Shown here: positions 54,568 to 64,000 of the stretch, piece by piece
Position numbering within the stretch: position 1 is the stretch's first letter
Layout of the letters: each line of letters begins with the position of its first letter
Source: Paraburkholderia ribeironis
GTDB lineage: Bacteria > Pseudomonadota > Gammaproteobacteria > Burkholderiales > Burkholderiaceae
Assembly: GCF_900019265.1 (NCBI RefSeq)
Contig: NZ_CYGX02000047.1
Location: 131,824-195,823, forward strand
Direction of reading: 5' to 3'
DNA: 64,000 bases
The notes under the pieces: model-generated
What the model was told of the DNA's origin: nothing
What the model saw: the letters and a program-made list of their open reading frames with translations, nothing else
The model's database searches: none
Program-made: the position numbers and the translations under genes

Positions 54568-55509
54568 ATGCAGGCTCCTGTTCCGCTCGTGCCAGAAACT
54601 TCTTCCAGTCTGCTCCCGGGCCTACTGCCCGGCCACTTCGCAACCAGTATCGGCCTCGCGTTCGGCAACTTGCCAGTTGGCGTGCGGATCACGTTTGCGA
54701 TCGTATTCGGCCTCGTGATCGGCAGCTTCCTGAATGTGGTCGTGCATCGGTTGCCGATCATGCTGGAGCGGGCATGGCGCGCGGAACTCAGCGAAGCCAC
54801 CGACCAATCGCTCGAAGCAGACGGCCTGCCCGCACGCTACAACCTGTGGGTGCCGCGCAGCGCATGCCCGCATTGCGGCCACGTTCTAAGCGCCTGGGAA
54901 AACCTGCCGGTGCTCAGCTACGTGCTGCTGCGCGGACGGTGCTCCGCCTGCAAGGCGCACGTGAGCCTGCGCTATCCGCTGCTCGAGATCGCTAGCGCCG
55001 CGTTCGCGACGGCCGCACTCTCGCTGTTCGGTCCAAACCTGATCGCGCTCGCCGCCTTCGGACTGTGCGCGGCGTTGCTGGCAATGAGCGCGATCGATTT
55101 CGACACTCATCTGCTGCCCGACTCGATGACGCTGCCACTGCTGTGGGCCGGCCTCATCGTCAACTTCAACGGCATGTTCGCGAGCCTGCACGATGCGGTG
55201 CTCGGCGCTATCTTCGGGTATCTGGCGCTGTGGGTCGTCCATTGGCTGTTCCGGCTGGTGCGCGGTATCGAAGGCATGGGCTATGGCGATTTCAAGCTGC
55301 TCGCGGCGCTCGGCGCCTGGCTCGGCTGGGCGGCACTGCCGCAGATCGTGCTGGTCGCGGCGGTGGCGGGCGCGGTGGTCGGCCTGGCGGCGACGTGGCG
55401 CGGCCGAATGCGCTTCGAAGAGCCACTGCCGTTCGGGCCGTTCCTCGCCGCAGGCGGCGCGCTCACGCTGTTCCTTGGCACACCGCTCTATCTGGCTCTG
55501 GGAGGCTGA
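54568..55509 (+). CDS. pilD: Prepilin peptidase / N-methyltransferase
   Basis: 313 residues, about eight membrane spans. The zinc-binding methyltransferase loop is CPHCGHVLSAWENLPVLSY with a second CSAC pair, and the aspartyl protease Asps lie in AIDFDTHLLPDSMTLP and GMGYGDFKLLAALGAW (GxGD motif). It cleaves and N-methylates type IV prepilins. It follows pilC by 27 bases and precedes coaE by three, the usual pilB-pilC-pilD-coaE order. Confidence 0.94.
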   Translation: MQAPVPLVPETSSSLLPGLLPGHFATSIGLAFGNLPVGVRITFAIVFGLVIGSFLNVVVHRLPIMLERAWRAELSEATDQSLEADGLPARYNLWVPRSACPHCGHVLSAWENLPVLSYVLLRGRCSACKAHVSLRYPLLEIASAAFATAALSLFGPNLIALAAFGLCAALLAMSAIDFDTHLLPDSMTLPLLWAGLIVNFNGMFASLHDAVLGAIFGYLALWVVHWLFRLVRGIEGMGYGDFKLLAALGAWLGWAALPQIVLVAAVAGAVVGLAATWRGRMRFEEPLPFGPFLAAGGALTLFLGTPLYLALGG

Positions 55510-55512
55510 AGC

Positions 55513-56124
55513 ATGTTCGTTGTGGGACTGACCGGCGGCATCGGCAGCGGCAAATCGACCGTCGCCAATCTGTTCGCCGCGCACGGCGTGCCGCTCGTCG
55601 ATACGGACCTGATCGCGCACCGCATCACTGCGCCGCACGGTTTGGCGATGGCCTCGATTGCCGCCGAATTCGGCGCCGCGTTCGTTGCCGCCGACGGCTC
55701 ACTCAACCGCGCCCGCATGCGTGAGCTCGTGTTCAGCGACGACAGCGCCCGCCGGCGCCTCGAAGCGATCACGCATCCGTTGATTCGTGCCGAGACCGAA
55801 CGCGAGCAGCGTGAAGCGCAAGGTCCATACGTGATCGTCGTGGTGCCGCTGCTGGTCGAGTCCGGCACATGGAAAAACCGCGTGAACCGCGTGCTCGCCG
55901 TCGATTGCAGCGTCGAGACGCAGATCTCGCGCGTCATGAGCCGCAACGGCTTCAGCCGCGCCCAGGTGCTGGCCATCATCGCCCGTCAGGCCACGCGCGA
56001 AGCACGCCTTGCCGCGGCCGACGACGTGATCGACAACGACAACGCGCCACTCGACGCGCTCGAAGCGCAAGTCGACGCGCAGCATCGCGCATACCTGTCG
56101 CTGGCACGGCTGGCGGGCGCATGA
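55513..56124 (+). CDS. coaE: Dephospho-CoA kinase
   Basis: 203 residues. P-loop [17 protein letters not shown] at the N terminus, [10 protein letters not shown] and the lid [21 protein letters not shown]. It phosphorylates the 3' hydroxyl of dephospho-CoA in the final step of CoA synthesis. It starts three bases after pilD. The 261 bases to zapD contain only short GTGCGC-type low-complexity sequence. Confidence 0.96.
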   Translation: MFVVGLTGGIGSGKSTVANLFAAHGVPLVDTDLIAHRITAPHGLAMASIAAEFGAAFVAADGSLNRARMRELVFSDDSARRRLEAITHPLIRAETEREQREAQGPYVIVVVPLLVESGTWKNRVNRVLAVDCSVETQISRVMSRNGFSRAQVLAIIARQATREARLAAADDVIDNDNAPLDALEAQVDAQHRAYLSLARLAGA

Positions 56125-56340
56125 GCGAGCGCGTGAACGAGCACGTGCGCGTGCGCGTGCGCAAAGCGAACGGCTCACTGGCAAACGGCACACGAAGCGA
56201 GCCTACCAGTCTTCACCATTCATTGAACCTTGCGAAAGCGTGCGAGCCGGAGCAAGCAGAAACCGCCCAAAACACGTGAAAAAAGTTGCGAAAGCGTGCG
56301 AAAAAAGTGCGTGATTGCTAGGGTAGTCTCACGGCATTAG

Positions 56341-57141
<801 letters not shown>

Positions 57142-57256
57142 CAAGGCTTGCAATGTGCGTCGGCTAAACCCGGATCAACAGATCCGCGCCTTTGACGCGG
57201 CGCGAAATAGCCCTATATTCGTTACTTGTTCCGTTCGCGATTGACTGTCCGACCGT

Positions 57257-57454
57257 ATGCCTACCGTCGTCAAATGCCCCACCTGCGGCAAGGATGTCCG
57301 CTGGTCTCCTGAAAGCCGCTTCCGTCCGTTCTGCTCCGAGCGTTGCAAGCAGATCGATCTCGGCGCCTGGGCCGCTGAGAAGTACAAGATCGGCGGCACC
57401 GACCAGGAAGCGTCGTCGGATGAAACGCCTGGCGGTGATTACAACCCGCATTGA
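57257..57454 (+). CDS. yacG: DNA gyrase inhibitor YacG
   Basis: 65 residues. A four-Cys zinc finger, [10 protein letters not shown] and [15 protein letters not shown], matches YacG, which binds GyrB and blocks gyrase from DNA. It is 115 bases behind zapD and converges on mutT. Confidence 0.95.
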   Translation: MPTVVKCPTCGKDVRWSPESRFRPFCSERCKQIDLGAWAAEKYKIGGTDQEASSDETPGGDYNPH

Positions 57455-57537
57455 ACGTAAGCGGCCATCAGAGCCCGGCGCCACGCAAGCCCGGCGCCGC
57501 TAAGGTCACGCAGCGCGCGACCACGCATCTTCGTTTA

Positions 57538-57960
57538 TCAGTTCTCTTCCGCCGCGAGCCATTGCAGCACCGGGATCGTCGCCGGCAATAGCGGCGTCAC
57601 ATCGGCCGGCAGCGTTTGCCAGACAAAGGCTTGGCCTTCACGGCCGTGCGGCTCGCCGGACCACTGCGTCACCTTGCAGAAGAAGAGTCGCACATAGGCG
57701 TGCGGGTAATCGTGCTCGAGCGTATGCCAGAGATGGCTCGCCTCGACGTCGATACCCAACTCCTCGTGCAGTTCACGCGCCAGCGCGGCCTCGACCGACT
57801 CGCCCGCTTCCAGCTTGCCGCCCGGAAACTCCCAGTAGCCCTCATACGGCTTGCCCGCCGGGCGTTGCGCGAGCAGATAGCGCCCGTCAGGCTGAATCAG
57901 CACGCCGACCGCAACTTCCGTCACCGGACGGCCGGCGGCGTTGTTCGGCGCGTCGCTCAT
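57538..57960 (-). CDS. mutT: MutT-type Nudix hydrolase (8-oxo-dGTP diphosphatase)
   Basis: 140 residues. The Nudix box lies at about residues 47-70 (GGKLEAGESVEAALARELHEE), preceded by GYWEFPGG, typical of MutT. It hydrolyses oxidised dGTP to prevent mutation. The ATG at 57960 overlaps the stop of the DUF815 gene (ATGA); the long upstream frame is a shadow. It is the last gene of the secA-argJ-DUF815-mutT run. Some related Nudix enzymes have other nucleotides as substrates. Confidence 0.9.
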   Translation of the reverse strand: MSDAPNNAAGRPVTEVAVGVLIQPDGRYLLAQRPAGKPYEGYWEFPGGKLEAGESVEAALARELHEELGIDVEASHLWHTLEHDYPHAYVRLFFCKVTQWSGEPHGREGQAFVWQTLPADVTPLLPATIPVLQWLAAEEN

Positions 57961-58826
57961 GCCGAATTCTTCCTGCCGGACCAGTCGCGCGCGAACTGCC
58001 ACGCGACGCGCCCCGAGCGCGACCCGCGTTCGAGTGCCCACACCAGCGCATCGCCGCGCGCCGCTTCGACTTCGGCGTCGTCGCAGCCGAAATGCCGCAG
58101 CCAGTGGCTGATGATCGCCAGGTAGTCGTCCTGCTTGAAGGGATAAAAGCTGACCCACAGCCCGAAACGTTCGGACAGCGAAATCTTTTCTTCGACCAGT
58201 TCGCCCGGATGAATCTCCCCATCGGGCGTATGCTTGTACGTCTCGTTGTCGCTCATGTACTCGGGCAACAGGTGACGGCGGTTCGACGTCGCGTAAATCA
58301 GCACGTTGTCCGACTGCGCGGCGATCGAACCGTCGAGCGCGACCTTCAGCGCCTTGTAGCCCGACTCGCCGTCTTCGAACGACAGGTCGTCGCAGAACAC
58401 CACGAAGCGCTCCGGCCGCTTTGCGATCAGATCGACGATATCGCCCAGGTCGTGCAGATCGTCCTTGTCCACTTCGATCAGACGCAGGCCGTCTTTCGCG
58501 TACGCATTCAGGCACGCCTTGATCAGCGACGACTTGCCCGTGCCGCGCGCGCCCGTCAGCAGCACGTTGTTGGCCGGCCGCTTGTGCACGAATTGACGCG
58601 TGTTCTGCTCGATCAGCCCTTTCTGACGATCGATGTTTTGCAGGTCGTCGAGGGTGATCGGCGAGATAGCGGGCACCGGCTGCAGGTAGCCGCGCCCCTG
58701 GCGCTTGCGCCAGCGAAAAGCGATCGCGGCCGACCAGTCGATGTGCGGCGCGGCGGGCGGAAGCATTGCTTCCAGGCGGCCGAGCACGGCTTCGGCCCGG
58801 GTCAGAAACTGTTCGAGTTTGTCCAT
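57957..58826 (-). CDS. DUF815-family AAA-type ATPase
   Basis: 289 residues. P-loop LLTGARGTGKSSLIKA near residue 90 and Walker B-like FVVFCDDLSFEDGE near 150; the sequence IYATSNRRHLLPE is typical of DUF815. It looks like an AAA+ ATPase but its cellular role is not known. The ATG at 58826 follows a region of 12-bp tandem repeats; the frame continues upstream through those repeats to 58955 but argJ occupies that stretch. It is coupled to mutT. Confidence 0.86.
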   Translation of the reverse strand: MDKLEQFLTRAEAVLGRLEAMLPPAAPHIDWSAAIAFRWRKRQGRGYLQPVPAISPITLDDLQNIDRQKGLIEQNTRQFVHKRPANNVLLTGARGTGKSSLIKACLNAYAKDGLRLIEVDKDDLHDLGDIVDLIAKRPERFVVFCDDLSFEDGESGYKALKVALDGSIAAQSDNVLIYATSNRRHLLPEYMSDNETYKHTPDGEIHPGELVEEKISLSERFGLWVSFYPFKQDDYLAIISHWLRHFGCDDAEVEAARGDALVWALERGSRSGRVAWQFARDWSGRKNSA

Positions 58827-58860
58827 GGCGGTGAGGTAAGCGGCCAGAAGCCGCGTAATG

Positions 58861-58914
58861 AACCGGGTTGCAAACCGGGTTGCAAACCGGCTTGCGAACC
58901 CGGTTACGAACGGT
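58861..58914. repeat. 12-bp tandem repeat at the argJ 3' end
   Basis: Four and a half units of AACCGGGTTGCA from 58861. The first two units are identical, the next two diverged. The fourth unit contains the argJ stop codon, so the array appears to have arisen by duplication of the 3' end of argJ. Confidence 0.75.
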
Positions 58915-60145
58915 AGTCGGCGTTGATGCTCACGTAGTCGTGCGACAGATCGCAAGTCCAGATCGTGGCTTGTGCATTGCCGCGACCAAGCACGACGCGA
59001 ATGCCGATCTCGCTCTTTTTCATCACGCGCTGGCCGTCTTCTTCACGGTAGGCCGGATTGCGGCCGCCGGCCGTCGCGACCAGCACGTCGTCCAGATACA
59101 GATCGATCTTGCCGACGTCGAGATCGTCCACGCCGGCATAGCCGATGGCCGCCAGAATGCGGCCGAGGTTCGGGTCCGATGCGTAGAAGGCCGTCTTGAC
59201 GAGCGGCGAATGGCCGATCGCGTACGCGATCTGGCGGCATTCGCCGACGCTCGAGCCGCCTTCCACATGCACGGTCATGAATTTGGTCGCGCCCTCGCCG
59301 TCGCGCACGATCAGTTGGGCGAGGGTTTGGGCGACTTCGGTCACCGCATCGCGCAGCGCTGCATAAGCGGGCGAATCGGTGGACGTGATCGCCGGCAGGC
59401 TCGATTTGCCCGACGCGATCAGGATGAACGAATCGTTGGTCGACGTATCGCCATCGATCGTGATGCAGTTGAACGAGCGGTCCGCGACGTGCGTGACCAG
59501 TTCGTCGAGCACCGGCTGCGCGAGCGTCGCGTCGAACGCGAGAAAGCCCAGCATGGTCGCCATGTTCGGCTTGATCATGCCGGCGCCCTTGCTGATGCCG
59601 GTCAGCGTGACCGTGTGGCCGTCGATCGTGACCTGACGCGAAGCGGCCTTGGGCAGCGTGTCCGTGGTCATGATCGCCTGCGCGGCGTCGTACCAGTTCG
59701 CTTCGTTGCGATTGCCCAGCGCGGCCGGCAAACCGGCCTTCAGCCGGTCGACGGGCAGCGGCTCAAGAATCACGCCCGTCGAGAACGGCAGCACCTGCTC
59801 CGGCGCGATGTCCGCGAGACGCGCGAGTTCGGCACAGGTTTCGCGCGCATGCGCGAGGCCCGGCTCACCCGTGCCCGCGTTGGCGTTGCCGGTGTTGATC
59901 ACGAGCGCGCGGATCGGCTTGCCGCCTGCGCGCACACGCGCCAGATTCTCGCGGCACATCGTAACGGGCGCTGCGCAAAAACGGTTCTGCGTGAACACGC
60001 CGCCCATCGTGGCGCCTTCGTCGACGCTAATGACGAGCACGTCCTTGCGATTGGGCTTGCGGATATTCGCCTCCGCCCAGCCCAGCGTGACGCCGGCGAC
60101 GGGATGGAGTTGAGCGGGATCGATCGAGGGGAAATTGACAGCCAT
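58904..60145 (-). CDS. argJ: Bifunctional glutamate N-acetyltransferase/amino-acid acetyltransferase
   Basis: 413 residues, ornithine acetyltransferase family. The self-cleavage site lies in [20 protein letters not shown], the Thr of MATM being the nucleophile of the beta chain; [11 protein letters not shown] and [11 protein letters not shown] are also diagnostic. It recycles the acetyl group from N-acetylornithine to glutamate in arginine synthesis. The ATG at 60145 gives the usual AVNFPSI start; the longer frame to 60247 is not family-like. It lies downstream of secA, typical for Burkholderia. Confidence 0.95.
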   Translation of the reverse strand: MAVNFPSIDPAQLHPVAGVTLGWAEANIRKPNRKDVLVISVDEGATMGGVFTQNRFCAAPVTMCRENLARVRAGGKPIRALVINTGNANAGTGEPGLAHARETCAELARLADIAPEQVLPFSTGVILEPLPVDRLKAGLPAALGNRNEANWYDAAQAIMTTDTLPKAASRQVTIDGHTVTLTGISKGAGMIKPNMATMLGFLAFDATLAQPVLDELVTHVADRSFNCITIDGDTSTNDSFILIASGKSSLPAITSTDSPAYAALRDAVTEVAQTLAQLIVRDGEGATKFMTVHVEGGSSVGECRQIAYAIGHSPLVKTAFYASDPNLGRILAAIGYAGVDDLDVGKIDLYLDDVLVATAGGRNPAYREEDGQRVMKKSEIGIRVVLGRGNAQATIWTCDLSHDYVSINADYRS

Positions 60146-60264
60146 GGTCGCGACCTGTCGAAGAAATGCCGGCAGGCGCCGGCATCGGGAGAAACGGAAA
60201 CTGATGGCCCGGGCGTGTTGCCAAACCACCGCGAAATCAACAGCCAAAGCACTGCGTAAAACGA

Positions 60265-60290
60265 CGCGGCGCGCTCAGGAGCGCGCCGCG
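60265..60290 (-). terminator. Probable terminator of secA
   Basis: An 11-pair perfect stem (CGCGGCGCGCT/AGCGCGCCGCG) with tetraloop, followed on the minus strand by GTCGTTTTA. The T-run is short, so termination may be partial and argJ may be read through. Confidence 0.6.
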
Positions 60291-60297
60291 TTCGACA

Positions 60298-63114
<2,817 letters not shown>

Positions 63115-63229
63115 CGGATCGGTGTCTGCGTCGCGGCTTCGGCTGGGTCGCGGCGTGCGGTTCGTGCACGTGCGCTCCGGGGTCGGAAGGGCCTCGGCGG
63201 CTTAGTCCAAGAGTGAATTCGAATCGGGC

Positions 63230-63238
63230 ATTTTAGCA
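63230..63238 (-). promoter_or_regulatory. Extended -10 promoter element of secA
   Basis: TGCTAAAAT on the minus strand, about 120 bases ahead of the secA ATG; no obvious -35, as allowed for extended -10 promoters. Confidence 0.4.
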
Positions 63239-63351
63239 CGCGCCCCCGGCTGCGCCCGTGTCAGCGGCGCGACGGCGGCACAGCATCGGAAGCCCGCCGC
63301 GGCGACCTCTGAACGTACGCACGGAGACGGACCCGCGTGCATCCCGCACGG

Positions 63352-63357
63352 TACAAT
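63352..63357 (+). promoter_or_regulatory. Putative -10 element of dciA
   Basis: TACAAT 48 bases before the dciA ATG, in the 290-base divergent secA-dciA gap. The -35 is weak. Confidence 0.4.
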
Positions 63358-63404
63358 CGCAGCGTGAACGCGCATAGTGTGCGAGCACGCCGTTACCGTC
63401 AAAC

Positions 63405-63890
63405 ATGAGCCGTTTTCCATCCTTTTCAAGGCCGCCGCCCAGGCAGTTCACCGCGCGGCGCCCTCAGCCCGTTGCCGAGGTGCTCGATCGCACCGACGCG
63501 TTCGCGGCCCTGCGCGCGGGCGTCGAGCAGATTGCGGCGCTGGAGAAGGACCTGCGCGCGCTGCTGCCCGAATATCTGGCGACCAGCGTGGAACCGGGCT
63601 TCATCAAGGACGGGGTACTGGCCCTGTTCGCCGCGCACAACGCGCTCGCGGCGCGGCTACGGCATCTCGAGCCGCGGCTACTGTCGGATCTGCAGCAACG
63701 CGGCTGGCCGGTCAATGCGCTGAGAATCCGCGTGCGGCCGCAGCCGGCCAAGGCGCCACCGCCGGTCAAGCAGGCACGCATGACGCCGGCTGGCGCCGAA
63801 GCGCTACACGCGCTGAGCCAGTCGCTCGCGCCGTCACCGCTACAGGAAGCGCTGGCGAAAATGGCGGCCCGGCATCGGCGCAATCGCTGA
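63405..63890 (+). CDS. dciA: DciA-family (DUF721) helicase-loader-like protein
   Basis: 161 residues. A DUF721 domain of KH-like type is recognisable in the middle (about residues 35-115: LEKDLRALLPEYLAT, LALFAAHNALAARLRHLEPRLLSDL, then NALRIRVRP). A basic Pro-rich tail follows. DciA proteins load the replicative helicase DnaB in bacteria lacking DnaC. Its place between lpxC and secA agrees with dciA in pseudomonads and burkholderias. The symbol rests on domain and context. Confidence 0.85.
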   Translation: MSRFPSFSRPPPRQFTARRPQPVAEVLDRTDAFAALRAGVEQIAALEKDLRALLPEYLATSVEPGFIKDGVLALFAAHNALAARLRHLEPRLLSDLQQRGWPVNALRIRVRPQPAKAPPPVKQARMTPAGAEALHALSQSLAPSPLQEALAKMAARHRRNR

Positions 63891-63893
63891 ACG

Positions 63894-63926
63894 AAAAAAA
63901 CGGCCCTGTGGGCCGTTTTTTATGCG
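63894..63926. terminator. Bidirectional terminator between dciA and lpxC
   Basis: A-run, ACGGCCC, short loop, GGGCCGT and T-run; serves dciA (plus) and the convergent lpxC (minus). Confidence 0.88.
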
Positions 63927-63953
63927 TTCGCTACAGCAACGCCGCCTGAGACG

Positions 63954-64000
63954 TCAGGCGAAAGCCGTCTGCGTTTCGTACGCAAAGCCGCGCGGGGCCT
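63954..64000 (-). CDS. lpxC: UDP-3-O-acyl-N-acetylglucosamine deacetylase, C-terminal end only
   Basis: Only the last 15 codons are inside the window. Read on the minus strand they give APRGFAYETQTAFA and a TGA stop at 63954-63956. Burkholderia LpxC proteins end in almost the same residues, and lpxC is the expected neighbour of dciA and secA in this group. LpxC is the committed step of lipid A synthesis. The call depends on a very short match plus gene order. Confidence 0.75.
   Translation of the reverse strand, partial: APRGFAYETQTAFA

Overview
The window is a GC-rich betaproteobacterial chromosome segment, almost certainly Burkholderia or Paraburkholderia. The signs are gene orders typical of that group (lpxC/dciA/secA/argJ, rplU-rpmA-obgE-proB, accB-accC-prmA), a Lys/Ala-rich histone H1-like protein, a Pseudomonas/Burkholderia-type long NrdA with an ATP cone, and close matches to Burkholderia LpxC at the right edge. 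It is mostly core chromosome: no transposase, integrase, prophage, CRISPR array or rRNA was seen. There is one tRNA (tRNA-Pro, anticodon CGG).

Layout. (1) 156-10716, minus strand: a ten-gene sugar operon. An IclR regulator comes first, followed by KDGal kinase (dgoK), KDPGal aldolase (dgoA), an SDR dehydrogenase, an AraFGH-type L-arabinose/D-galactose ABC transporter, a second SDR resembling Caulobacter D-xylose dehydrogenase, an SMP-30 lactonase and an aldose 1-epimerase. Together these cover uptake, anomer conversion, oxidation to lactone, ring opening and the last two steps of the De Ley-Doudoroff galactose route; the sugar-acid dehydratase is not in the window. (2) 11150-16165, minus: tricarballylate/citrate-type utilisation genes tcuR-tcuA-tcuB-tcuC. 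(3) 16222-22170, minus: mtgA, aroE, an RNase II-family gene, a YqiA-type esterase and mpl (peptidoglycan recycling). (4) 22441-30712, plus: a hypothetical gene, a TlpA-like redoxin, aroQ, accB-accC-prmA, a DUF3426 protein, tpx, a PfkB nucleoside kinase and a glycine-zipper lipoprotein. (5) 30981-39308, minus: the H1-like protein, nrdB, nrdA (preceded by a good promoter overlapped by a pair of NrdR-like boxes), ampD, a PP0621-family protein and ypjD. (6) 39389-49066, both strands: ffh, hpt, marC, proS, rppH, a CNP1-like lipoprotein, proB, obgE, rpmA, rplU. (7) 49171-57454, plus: ispB, tRNA-Pro, a CNNM/HlyC-CorC family membrane protein, a compact pilB-pilC-pilD set, coaE, zapD, yacG. (8) 57538-64000: mutT, a DUF815 ATPase, argJ and secA on minus, dciA on plus, and the last codons of lpxC on minus.

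I found no large unknown system. The most interesting signals are small and mostly non-coding. They are two tandem hairpins between araF and araG that differ by a compensatory base-pair change, an NrdR box pair placed over the nrdA -10 element, a 12-bp tandem array reaching into the predicted mpl promoter, a palindromic T-N11-A site in front of tcuA, and an unusually long nrdA-nrdB gap carrying a perfect 13-bp inverted repeat. All functions are inferred from sequence patterns and remembered family features; no database search was run.
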